A stretch of DNA of 24,777 nt, from positions 1 through 24,777 of the forward strand of contig CAYUUV010000013.1 of NCBI GenBank assembly GCA_964448015.1, given 5' to 3'. Positions 6,776-14,284 of the stretch are shown piece after piece (position 1 is the stretch's first letter; each line of letters starts with the position of its first letter). The stretch comes from JACKGS01 sp964448015. Lineage in GTDB: Bacteria > Patescibacteriota > Saccharimonadia > Saccharimonadales > UBA7683. A program made the translations under genes and the position numbers. The notes below the pieces were generated by a model. That model was not told the DNA's origin and ran no database searches. It saw only the letters and a program-made list of their open reading frames with translations.

Positions 6776-6822
6776 CGTCAGAGTGAGGCTTTGGACTCGC
6801 TCTGACGAGCAAGCTCGCAGAG
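6776..6822 (-). other. Two mutually exclusive hairpins in the tRNA-Lys leader
   Basis: One hairpin (6776-6807) has a 12-bp stem, CGTCAGAGCGAG with CTCACTCTGACG and one T-G pair, and ends 1 nt before the tRNA. The other (6800-6822) pairs CTCTG-CGAGC with GCTCG-CAGAG with one bulged base. They share the bases 6800-6807, so only one can form at a time. A possible promoter for this transcript is TTGACC (6941-6946), 17 bp, GAAAAT (6918-6923). The rest of 6823-6942 shows nothing else. Confidence 0.45.
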
Positions 6823-6942
6823 TTTCGTTTTACAGCACTCCCTCTTCCTCTCAAATCAACAAACAGGTCGCTGCCTTGGTTTGTTAATTTGTATTTTTCA
6901 ATGCAGAGGACTAGGTTATTTTCTCATAATAACAGGGTAAGG

Positions 6943-7443
6943 TCAATGCTTATTTTTCTTTGATTTCTTTTCTTTTGCTTCGAGCTTGCGTTGGCCAATA
7001 CTAATTTCTACCAATGCAAGAATAGCGCTTGCAGCAAGAATAAACTCGCGATACGGATCAAGAAAATGCAACAAGCCAGAGTTTTTCGTATGCACATTCA
7101 ATGAAGGTATTAAATCAGCAATTTCTAGACCAAATATAAACACCAGAAATCCGAGCAGAAGACTGGTGAGTAAAGCGAGAATTGCGCTCCGCCGTCTGAC
7201 TTTTGAAGCAATCAACACGACCACAACGGGCGTGAATGTGAGTACTGATTGTATAGCCACTTGCAGGTATGGGCTGGCAGCTGTGACCCCACTCGGTAGT
7301 AGGCCGAGAACCCACTTACCCAGCAATTGTTCGAGCGCTACACCAGCAAAAACCGCCACTATAGCCATGCCTGGGCTGGCCTTTTTAATCATCACCAACG
7401 TTGCAGCGAGCAATGCTACAATGAGTGCTATCAGATCTGCCAT
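6943..7443 (-). CDS. Small multi-pass membrane protein, unknown function
   Basis: A 166-residue protein with about five hydrophobic helices (roughly 4-20, 26-50, 63-82, 87-111, 130-150) and a strongly basic C-terminal tail, KEKKSKKNKH, expected in the cytoplasm. I recognise no family motif. It lies 41 bp downstream of the DUF192 gene. TGA-TACCAT, an extended -10-like element (7451-7459), sits 7 nt before the ATG, so it may have its own leaderless transcript or be read through from upstream. Composition is similar to its neighbours. Confidence 0.7.
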   Translation of the reverse strand: MADLIALIVALLAATLVMIKKASPGMAIVAVFAGVALEQLLGKWVLGLLPSGVTAASPYLQVAIQSVLTFTPVVVVLIASKVRRRSAILALLTSLLLGFLVFIFGLEIADLIPSLNVHTKNSGLLHFLDPYREFILAASAILALVEISIGQRKLEAKEKKSKKNKH

Positions 7444-7484
7444 ACTGCTAATGGTATCACAGTCAAGATCCTGGGTGATAGAGT

Positions 7485-7955
7485 TTAGCGTGTAAACTCA
7501 ACCATATCACCAACCCGAATGTTGTGTGCTCGTGCAAAACCAGCATTTGTTTCTAAGATATATTGAGAAAGAGCCTCAGGCCCAAATGTCTGAGGGTAGG
7601 TTTCTGGCTGCACACTATGTTCAATATGTATAATTTTTTTTGAGGCATCGATCCAGTACATATCAAGTGGTATCCGAGTATCCTTCATCCAAAACTGGTG
7701 CGTACCAGGCTTTTCGTACACAAATAACATGCCGTGATTTTGCGGCAGGCTATCACGACAGCATAAACCTTGAGTTTTTTCTTGCGATGTTGTCGCAATT
7801 TCTACTACTAACTCGGCTTTGTTGATTGTAACTGTCATGACATCATTTTGCGATTTAGTCGCAAAAAATATCAACACACCTGAAAAGAGAACTACCGTAA
7901 CTACGGCAACAAATTTAAGCGCCCACTTTGTCTTTTTTGTTTTTTCGTTTTGCAT
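7485..7955 (-). CDS. DUF192 domain protein with N-terminal membrane anchor
   Basis: The chosen start is the ATG at 7955 (MQNEKTKKTK, 156 residues) rather than the TTG at 7964. A -10-like TATATT lies 7 nt before the ATG. A basic N-terminus and one transmembrane helix (about 11-32) put the DUF192 domain outside. The domain is complete: GLCCRDSLPQNHGMLFVY, QFWMKDTRIPLDMYWID, then Y-I-L-E-T-N-A-G and the final RVGDMVEF. DUF192 folds as a small beta barrel of unknown biochemical role. The CC in place of the usual M-F/Y in the first motif is notable. The 5' end overlaps rimK by 41 bp in another frame. Confidence 0.85.
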   Translation of the reverse strand: MQNEKTKKTKWALKFVAVVTVVLFSGVLIFFATKSQNDVMTVTINKAELVVEIATTSQEKTQGLCCRDSLPQNHGMLFVYEKPGTHQFWMKDTRIPLDMYWIDASKKIIHIEHSVQPETYPQTFGPEALSQYILETNAGFARAHNIRVGDMVEFTR

Positions 7956-8829
7956 TAATTTCAATATAATCTATTACTTTCGCCGCCACATTCCGACCCG
8001 TCACCGTCTCAACCGCTTTCAGACTGGCTGAAGAATTAACCTCTAGCACAAGTGGCCCGCGGCTTGAACGCATCATATCGACGCCACAAATTGGAAGCCC
8101 CATGGCTCGCGCAGCCTTTACAGCAAGCTTTTTTTCTTCATCGGTCAATCTAATTGCGGTTGGCGTTCCACCCTGATGGGTGTTGCTTCTAAAGTCATCA
8201 TCTAGGCTCTGCCTTTTGACACTTGCCACAACCCGCCCGCCAACAACAAACGCACGAATGTCTTCACCAGCCGATTCATGCACAAATTCCTGTAAAAGAA
8301 TATTGGTACCATCTTCATTATGAAGGTATAGCGCCTGAAGTACGGACTTCGCTGCCTTTTTAGTTTCAGCCAAAACAACACCATTACCATGTGTTCCTCG
8401 AGCAAGCTTGATGATAACTGGTACGCCACCAACGTGTTCTAAGAGATCATCGATGTCTGCGGTATTGCGTGAAAAGACAGTCTTGGGCATACCAACACCA
8501 TACTTTGCAAATAGCTGCATTGAACGCAGCTTGTCTCGCGAACGTACAATCGCAATAGAAGTTGCTGTTGTATAAACGCCCTGCATTTCAAACTGGCGCA
8601 CAATTGCCGTACCGTAGCGGGTCATATTACTGGCAATACGTGGGATAATAGCATCGACGTTTACAAGATCTTCACCTCGATAACTTACAACTGGGTTGCT
8701 TTTTTCAATTGCTGCATAGCACTCTTTGTATTTAATTACACGAACGCTATGTCCACGTAGTTTAGCCTCTTCCTTTAGGCGCTTTGTAGAATAATTCCCC
8801 GGACCGTTGCTTAATATGACTATATTCAC
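7915..8829 (-). CDS. rimK: RimK-type ATP-grasp amino-acid ligase
   Basis: RimK-family enzymes use ATP to add glutamate (or another amino acid) to the C-terminus of a protein such as ribosomal protein S6, or to small molecules. The 304-residue product matches full-length RimK: a pre-ATP-grasp domain (1-95), the ATP-binding Lys and Gly-rich loop in VIIKLARGTHGNGVVLAE (138-155), DIRAFVVGG (190-198), a VDMMRSSRG segment, and the Mg-binding motif VLEVNSSASLKAVE (261-274). E. coli RimK has P-G for S-A in the last motif. Its ATG overlaps the stop of the upstream fusion gene (ATGA), so the two are translated together. The substrate is not shown by the sequence; S6 is not encoded in the window. Confidence 0.9.
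   Translation of the reverse strand: MNIVILSNGPGNYSTKRLKEEAKLRGHSVRVIKYKECYAAIEKSNPVVSYRGEDLVNVDAIIPRIASNMTRYGTAIVRQFEMQGVYTTATSIAIVRSRDKLRSMQLFAKYGVGMPKTVFSRNTADIDDLLEHVGGVPVIIKLARGTHGNGVVLAETKKAAKSVLQALYLHNEDGTNILLQEFVHESAGEDIRAFVVGGRVVASVKRQSLDDDFRSNTHQGGTPTAIRLTDEEKKLAVKAARAMGLPICGVDMMRSSRGPLVLEVNSSASLKAVETVTGRNVAAKVIDYIEINAKRKNKKDKVGA
7963..7968 (-). promoter_or_regulatory. Possible internal -10 box for the DUF192 gene
   Basis: TATATT on the minus strand, inside the 3' end of rimK and 7 nt before the DUF192 ATG. No convincing -35 is visible. Read-through from the rimK operon is the alternative. Confidence 0.35.
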
Positions 8830-11138
8830 TTAGTGGCTCCTTTTCGTTTTGCTCTTACAAATTGCCTACTTACATCAACCACATACTGACCTTTCAGAAA
8901 ATCGCGACCGAGTAGAATCGGGTACATCATATGCTTACGGTCGGTTAAGGTACAGTTTACTCTACGCTTTAATCCGTTGACAGTCACATCAGTCTGTATA
9001 GCGTATCTTTCGTGCTGCTGCGCGGACGCACTACTAACCGAAAGTGTACGATAATTTTCGGGTTTAAGATATATTACCTCGCCTGTATAGAGTGGATGCT
9101 CTGGGTATAGCAACGTGAAACGTAACCCCGAGGAATCTTCGAGTAAACCCGATACACAAAGCGATGACCATGTAGCACCGGAGTCAACACGTGCTATGAG
9201 CCGATCAAGCCCAAGTTCTGGAACCGAAACACGCGCTAGACGCCCAATAACAGAACGCTCCCCCATCGATCTAGTCGTCTTACCCCTAGCGTCACCAGGT
9301 GCCTTTCGCGGTGTATTACTCATAACGTATAGCACGTTACGGTGTTCTGAGGTACGCAAAGTATGGCGAACCAATGGTGCATTTCGTTCAACTATGAAAT
9401 TACCAGACCATGAAAGCGACTGAGATGCTTCGCTGGCAATTATGGCCGCCAACCTTGTTTCGTAGCCGCATAGCTTTGCACACACAAGAAACTCACACTT
9501 GTTGTCCAAAGAGATATCTGCATAGTCATCGTAGATTATCTGTTCAAGTTCCTTAATAAGTGGTAAGAAGCTTTTTGACTTTACCTGCCTATAGTAAAAT
9601 TGTGACTCACCAATGATCGCATGAGTAAGCAGGTATATTCTCAGTTTTATTGCGTTGGGCTTACTGAGCTCACCTGACTCAATCTGTGACCCATACCCAC
9701 GACTAATCTCTAGAAGTTCATAAGGATCAACGAGTACCATGCTCGAAAGGTTAATCTTGTTTTTAAAGTAAAACTTGAGCAGGTAAAAGTAGTTGATGGC
9801 GTGCGTCGAAAGCACTCGTATCGCATGCTCGTCTTTAACCAGTGCATCGAAGTACTGTACAAATTCAGTATCATTAATGTGCTCAGCTATGTATGGTCGC
9901 AAATCAACCTGGTAGATTGTCTCTGCGAATAACACCTTGAAAAGTAGTGCATTATACATGGGTAGCTTTCTGTATTTTTCAAAGTACGCTTTACGGTATG
10001 CCTTTTCTTGGTTTACGCTTAGTGGACGATTGGCCCTGTCTAAAATGTTGGTGACTATCTCCCTGTGATGCTTTGGTGTGCTACCGATAAATTCATCTTT
10101 TGTACGGTCTAATTGATCTCGAGCCCATTCATCTTGAGACCATAGCCACAGCCGTGAGGCATAATGCGTAGCTTCAGTCATGTGCTCTAAAATGTTTGAA
10201 CGATAGTATTCATCCACGAGGTCTGAAACATTCTTTGTCAACATTCTATTTTTTATCGCACGAACATACTTCGCGACCTCGTCAGCAACATCCACACCAG
10301 TTACCGCTGTAAATCCATATTCACCGCTCCACTGAGGGGCGGTATTGACTTCAAGAATCATATAGTTGCCCGTCTTTTCATCTCGAATGATGTCAACTCC
10401 ACAAAAGCGTAACTTGAACACAGCAGCCGTTTTTGCAGCGATGTCATAGAGAGCTTGCACTACTGCCGAATCTTTTTCTGGTATAGCAGTTGCACCCCGC
10501 GATACGTTATTCAAATAAGAACCCTCCCTCGCTACGCGTTTCATGACGCCAATGGCTCGTCCACCCACAACGATCACACGCCAGTCACCGCTATTAGGTA
10601 TGTAGCTTTGAAAAACGTAATCCTGTATTGACAATGGCAGCATTGAAAGGTCTGCTGCCTTTTGTATGAGCTCGATTCCCTCACCCCTGCTCCCGAGGTT
10701 AGGTTTTGCAATTACGGGTAACTTCAGTGCCCCCGATTGTACGGCCAACTTGAAAGACTCGGTAGTTTTGAACAAAAAAGTTTCAATAGCCAAGTGCTTC
10801 AGTGACGGAACACTTTTTATGATCTGTTGCTGGAAATACTTCTGGGCAACTTGTGGAAACTCAAAAATGGCTTGATTAATGAAAAAACTATCCTCAGTAA
10901 AACCCCTTAATGCTGGCCTCTGTACGCCGTGGCTCAGCGAAGAAGAACGCCAAATTATGATGTCACCCATATCTTTGATCTGTTCCGATGTACTAATGGT
11001 GGCGTCGAAATCTCTACAGTCAGCGTTTAGCCCGTGCTTAGAAAGGGCTTTGCGTAGCTCCTCTTGATGCCAGCCAACTTTGGATGTAGCAACAATAGTT
11101 ACATCAGGTTTTTGTCTGCGTTTCTTCATAGTATTCAT
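8826..11138 (-). CDS. ATP-grasp ligase / helical domain / RimB-like retropepsin fusion
   Basis: A 770-residue three-part protein. Residues 10-300 form an ATP-grasp ligase of RimK type: VIAKPNLGSRGEGIEL (142-157, Lys145), DWRVIVVGG (185-193), GVDIIRDE, and ILEVNTAPQW (261-270, metal-binding Glu and Asn). Residues 300-610 are mostly helical with no motif I recognise. Residues 628-765 match the retropepsin-like family once named ATP-dependent zinc protease, which includes RimB: IGRLARVSVPELGL, the catalytic-type ARVDSGATWSSL (D652) and MYPILLGRDFLKGQYVVDVS (738-757). RimB has been reported to remove the glutamate tail that RimK adds, so ligase and hydrolase seem joined here. The start ATG overlaps the stop of the 57-residue gene (TAATG), and rimK follows with a 4-bp overlap. 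The target is unknown. Confidence 0.85.
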   Translation of the reverse strand: MNTMKKRRQKPDVTIVATSKVGWHQEELRKALSKHGLNADCRDFDATISTSEQIKDMGDIIIWRSSSLSHGVQRPALRGFTEDSFFINQAIFEFPQVAQKYFQQQIIKSVPSLKHLAIETFLFKTTESFKLAVQSGALKLPVIAKPNLGSRGEGIELIQKAADLSMLPLSIQDYVFQSYIPNSGDWRVIVVGGRAIGVMKRVAREGSYLNNVSRGATAIPEKDSAVVQALYDIAAKTAAVFKLRFCGVDIIRDEKTGNYMILEVNTAPQWSGEYGFTAVTGVDVADEVAKYVRAIKNRMLTKNVSDLVDEYYRSNILEHMTEATHYASRLWLWSQDEWARDQLDRTKDEFIGSTPKHHREIVTNILDRANRPLSVNQEKAYRKAYFEKYRKLPMYNALLFKVLFAETIYQVDLRPYIAEHINDTEFVQYFDALVKDEHAIRVLSTHAINYFYLLKFYFKNKINLSSMVLVDPYELLEISRGYGSQIESGELSKPNAIKLRIYLLTHAIIGESQFYYRQVKSKSFLPLIKELEQIIYDDYADISLDNKCEFLVCAKLCGYETRLAAIIASEASQSLSWSGNFIVERNAPLVRHTLRTSEHRNVLYVMSNTPRKAPGDARGKTTRSMGERSVIGRLARVSVPELGLDRLIARVDSGATWSSLCVSGLLEDSSGLRFTLLYPEHPLYTGEVIYLKPENYRTLSVSSASAQQHERYAIQTDVTVNGLKRRVNCTLTDRKHMMYPILLGRDFLKGQYVVDVSRQFVRAKRKGATK

Positions 11139-11311
11139 TATAACCCCCCATTCGCATCTGGTATATGCTTATCTTTTGCGGATGCAACTCGCTCAAGCTG
11201 TTGTGTGCTTACTCTGATGAATGTACTGCGAATGCCAGAATTCTCGTCTGGACAGAGTGGGATATGCTGCACTACTACTGCGGAATTGTCATTATTATAT
11301 TTTTCTGCCAT
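11138..11311 (-). CDS. 57-residue protein leading the rimK-like operon
   Basis: This small gene reads from the ATG at 11311 (MAEKYNNDNSAVVVQ) to a TAA that overlaps the ATG of the 770-residue ligase fusion (TAATG). A good promoter with an extended -10 ends 9 nt before this ATG, which fixes the start. The longer open frame up to 11434 would lie upstream of the promoter. The product is hydrophilic, has one Cys (20), a central FIRVSTQQLERV stretch that may be helical, and ends DANGGL. It has no signal peptide and no family I recognise. Position suggests a partner, regulator or substrate of the ligases. It could also only be a leader that aids translation of the big gene. Confidence 0.65.
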   Translation of the reverse strand: MAEKYNNDNSAVVVQHIPLCPDENSGIRSTFIRVSTQQLERVASAKDKHIPDANGGL

Positions 11312-11320
11312 AATAAGCTT

Positions 11321-11350
11321 ATTGTAGCACATTTTATAAGTATTAGTCAA
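11321..11350 (-). promoter_or_regulatory. Strong promoter of the 57-aa/ligase-protease/rimK operon
   Basis: TTGACT (11345-11350), an 18-bp spacer and an extended -10, TGC-TACAAT (-10 at 11321-11326), on the minus strand. Five of six bases match in each box. The ATG follows after 9 nt without a Shine-Dalgarno. It is divergent from the DUF4870 promoter. Confidence 0.75.
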
Positions 11351-11391
11351 TACCTCGCAGACCATTTGACTGTTGTATTTTGTAACATTTT

Positions 11392-11419
11392 TTGCGATTA
11401 TTAGTACTAGATATATAAA
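11392..11419 (+). promoter_or_regulatory. Promoter and ribosome binding site of the DUF4870-like gene
   Basis: TTGCGA (11392-11397), a 16-bp spacer and TATAAA (11414-11419). A short leader with a strong Shine-Dalgarno, GAGGAG (11423-11428), follows, 7 nt before the ATG at 11436. This SD-led layout contrasts with the divergent operon. Confidence 0.6.
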
Positions 11420-11435
11420 CTTGAGGAGATACAAT

Positions 11436-11789
11436 ATGGCGGAAAAGAAAGCACCAAAGGCACCAGCTGCTAAGGAATCAAATAACAGTAAAGATGTTGA
11501 GGAGAATAAAGTATACGGTATTTTAGCGTATATCGGTATTCTATTCTTAGTTCCACTGCTTGCAGCACCAAAGTCAAAATTTGCAAAGTTTCACGCTAAT
11601 CAGGGTTGCGTCCTCTTTATTGCAGAGGTGATTTTCAGCGTGGTGTGGGTTATTCCAATCTTGGGATGGATTGTAGGTTTTGTAGGTGGAATCGCTACCC
11701 TCGTTTTGTCAATTATGGGAATCATGAGTGCAGCCAACGGTAAAACGGAAAAATTACCGCTTATTGGTGACTTTGAGATCATTACATAA
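11436..11789 (+). CDS. DUF4870-like small membrane protein
   Basis: The start at 11436 (MAEKKAPKAP, 117 residues) is fixed by a good Shine-Dalgarno; an ATG at 11373 lies upstream of the promoter. After a charged 25-residue tail come three or four helices in the DUF4870/Tic20-like order: YGILAYIGILFLVPLL, the conserved loop KFAKFHANQGCVLFI (about residues 49-63), then VVWVIPILGWIVGFVGG and IATLVLSIMGIMSA. The final PLIGDFEII is also typical. The molecular role of this family is unknown. It is one of only two plus-strand genes and is monocistronic, with a bidirectional terminator after it. Confidence 0.8.
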   Translation: MAEKKAPKAPAAKESNNSKDVEENKVYGILAYIGILFLVPLLAAPKSKFAKFHANQGCVLFIAEVIFSVVWVIPILGWIVGFVGGIATLVLSIMGIMSAANGKTEKLPLIGDFEIIT

Positions 11790-11805
11790 TTCAGCGAAGC
11801 TAGAT

Positions 11806-11836
11806 AAAAAGACACTCTCCAGCAGGGTGTCTTTTT
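11806..11836. terminator. Bidirectional terminator between convergent genes
   Basis: A 13-bp stem (AAAAAGACAC plus three more pairs, including one T-G) with a 5-nt loop. The A/T runs on both arms give a U-tract in either direction. It serves the DUF4870-like gene on the plus strand and the giant membrane protein gene on the minus strand, whose stop is at 11849. Confidence 0.85.
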
Positions 11837-11848
11837 AAATACACCGAT

Positions 11849-14218
11849 CTATTCGAGACTTTTTTGGTGCTTTAAGGCAAGATACATAGCGATACCGAGA
11901 ACAAAAATGCTCAAAACCCCAAGAGCGACAAATTGTAGATCTCGTAACTGGTAAAGTACCGCGAGAACAGTAGCCGAAAGCCCCCACCAAAGAACGTGTG
12001 CTTTTTTGAAGACTACACCAAGTAGGGTAATTATGACGTGTTCTGCGATAAATACCCAACCATACACCAGTGTTGAACCACTAAGCAGTAGTATGGCAAA
12101 CGGTATAGTTGTAATACCGAGACTGAGCCAAAGGCAGGTGTTGAATATCGAGGACTCGCCACGACGCAGACGCAACAGGCCAAGAATTAAAATGAGCCCA
12201 GCCCAGAGGTGGTTATACACCAAAAACTCATCGAGGCCCATCTGATGCAGGAGCCACTGAATGGCAACCATCAGAATAACCGCGGCCACCTCGCGCAGCA
12301 CATATTCTTTCTGCAAAATCGCCTCGTACAGCACTGTAGCGGCCAATAGCAGTAGCGAGAGCGGCCCAAAAAACCAAAAATCATTTTCTATCACACCAAT
12401 ACAGGCAATTGCTACTAAGCCAGTCATGGCCGAGTAGCGCAGCCCGATTCGCCACGTTTGGTTGGTGATGAGCTCTTGCAATGAATACAATGCCCCACTG
12501 AGTACAAACCAGGCAATACCCAGCACATACAGTGCAAGATCAGCTTCGGCAACAACAGCGAGCGGTGCGCTATACAGCAAGACATGGCCAACTACAGAAG
12601 TATAGCCTCTGCTGTGGAAGTATGCCCATTGGTACACTAAAATCGCCACAGCACATGCAACCGCAGCGGTCATATATCCGCTTGATGTGAGTGCAATGAA
12701 AAACGCAGCAACTGATGCAATAGCATAACTTGCCACCAGTACAGCTGTTGTGATGCGTTCTTTAGAGTTTCTAAGGCGCTCAACCAGCGCACATACATAC
12801 GCAAATACCACATACAAGACACTCGTCCACGAAGGGTCAATAACAGCTTCAAGAACATACCATCCTAATACTCCCGGAGCAACGAGTAGTAAAGCTTGTG
12901 CAAAAATACTAGTGTAGGGCTCTTTCGTGTACCGCCATTGCAGCCACGCTATAACTGCAGCCACGCAAAGAGCTACCAGTAGGGGAACCGGCCAGGCAGC
13001 CACAGCAACCAACGTTGCAACCGCTAGCACCGAGCTGAGGCCAAGTACCCCTTGGTAGTGATGAGGTATGTAGTGTCTGAGCGGCGTCAATAGCGATCCT
13101 ACAGAATATAGAACAGTGTAGATCGCTAGATACAAACTAAGAGCCAGGCGTGAATCAGTTGCAGTATACATCCATACACCACCTGCTAGTAAAAATGTGA
13201 TCTGGGTGACCAGCCAGTTCACTTGGCGAGCCATACCCGACCCAAGCAGCCAACCGTAGGTAAAGTAATACAGCGACGCAAAATACAGACTCAGAATCAA
13301 CTGCGTGGTACCGTAGCTACTGGTCAAGATAAGAGACCAGAGTAGGGCGATTGGCACGAGTATTATTGCGCTAATAGTAAAAGGAATATCCGTGACGCCA
13401 CCAAGCTGCCTACCCTTTAATAACTGCTTGGCAGCAAGGCTCATCACGCTCACTAGTATCAAACCCCAGGCAAGGAAGAATGAACCGAGACCCAGTTGTG
13501 AAAAACCTGATTCAACTAACGAAATGAGTACGCCAACAAATAAATAACCGATGTATTCGGTCCGTAATGTGTACAGTGCGTGGCTATACAAAACTATGCA
13601 GAAAACTGATGTTGCCAACCAGACGGCTGCCCCATGATTTTGATTAAACCAGTAGCCATATGCGGCAACACCAATCAGTGGTGCGAGCATGAGACCGATA
13701 GCAGAAAAAGTCGCACCAACGCTCTTAAGTCTCTTGGCATATTGGCTCAGTGCCACTCCTAAACCGTACAAAAGAAGACTCACACCCATGACAACAAATG
13801 TTTTGATGGCACCACTTACGCCACTAATAAGAACGAACAAACTAGCAGCTGAAACAAAGAGAAAGGCACCCAAATACAAGAGGCCGACTGAATAGTCGAC
13901 GGGCTGAGCGGTCTTTTGGGGTGTCACTATTGCCTGCTGCGATACACTTGGACCTTCACTCACACCAGTATTGGCTCCTAAGTCCTCTTTATAATCATCG
14001 GGGTACCATTGGTTGGTGTCAATGACCTGCCGTACCGTTGATGTGTCAACTGTTTTTGAGTGACCGAGTTTTTGTATGACTTCGCGTCGCAAATCACGAC
14101 GACCGGCCCAGTATCCAAGATCATACTGTCGAGAATCGGTCGAGCTAGTGTTAGATTTGTTTCGAGAAGATACTACGATAACGACAATAGCAATGATCAC
14201 AACCAGTAAACTTAGCAT
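11849..14218 (-). CDS. Giant polytopic membrane protein (DUF2157/DUF2339-like layout)
   Basis: The ATG at 14218 (MLSLLVVIIAIVV, 789 residues) is preferred over one 33 bp upstream because AGGAG lies 5 nt before it. One N-terminal helix is followed by a soluble stretch of about 85 residues (GYWAGRRDLRREVIQKLG..., NQWYPDDYKEDLG) and then 20-25 closely packed hydrophobic helices to the C-terminus. No catalytic motif or pore signature is apparent. The architecture resembles the large predicted membrane proteins of the DUF2157/DUF2339 type, but I cannot confirm family membership. Homologues of this style are poorly characterised; transport or envelope roles are guesses. It has its own promoter and ends at a bidirectional terminator. 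Confidence 0.75.
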   Translation of the reverse strand: MLSLLVVIIAIVVIVVSSRNKSNTSSTDSRQYDLGYWAGRRDLRREVIQKLGHSKTVDTSTVRQVIDTNQWYPDDYKEDLGANTGVSEGPSVSQQAIVTPQKTAQPVDYSVGLLYLGAFLFVSAASLFVLISGVSGAIKTFVVMGVSLLLYGLGVALSQYAKRLKSVGATFSAIGLMLAPLIGVAAYGYWFNQNHGAAVWLATSVFCIVLYSHALYTLRTEYIGYLFVGVLISLVESGFSQLGLGSFFLAWGLILVSVMSLAAKQLLKGRQLGGVTDIPFTISAIILVPIALLWSLILTSSYGTTQLILSLYFASLYYFTYGWLLGSGMARQVNWLVTQITFLLAGGVWMYTATDSRLALSLYLAIYTVLYSVGSLLTPLRHYIPHHYQGVLGLSSVLAVATLVAVAAWPVPLLVALCVAAVIAWLQWRYTKEPYTSIFAQALLLVAPGVLGWYVLEAVIDPSWTSVLYVVFAYVCALVERLRNSKERITTAVLVASYAIASVAAFFIALTSSGYMTAAVACAVAILVYQWAYFHSRGYTSVVGHVLLYSAPLAVVAEADLALYVLGIAWFVLSGALYSLQELITNQTWRIGLRYSAMTGLVAIACIGVIENDFWFFGPLSLLLLAATVLYEAILQKEYVLREVAAVILMVAIQWLLHQMGLDEFLVYNHLWAGLILILGLLRLRRGESSIFNTCLWLSLGITTIPFAILLLSGSTLVYGWVFIAEHVIITLLGVVFKKAHVLWWGLSATVLAVLYQLRDLQFVALGVLSIFVLGIAMYLALKHQKSLE

Positions 14219-14238
14219 TGAAACTCCTTTTAAACATA

Positions 14239-14267
14239 AGTGTAATGGCACAAGAGTGGTTTGCCAA
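14239..14267 (-). promoter_or_regulatory. Promoter of the giant membrane protein gene
   Basis: TTGGCA (14262-14267), a 17-bp spacer and TACACT (14239-14244) on the minus strand, downstream of the dnaJ stop. A leader of about 14 nt carries the AGGAG Shine-Dalgarno. Confidence 0.55.
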
Positions 14268-14284
14268 GTAATTACTGTTTGGTA

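Noticed and set aside
11312..11434. Upstream extension of the 57-residue protein to 98 residues
   Set aside because: The extension lies upstream of and across the operon promoter, so it would not be in the transcript.
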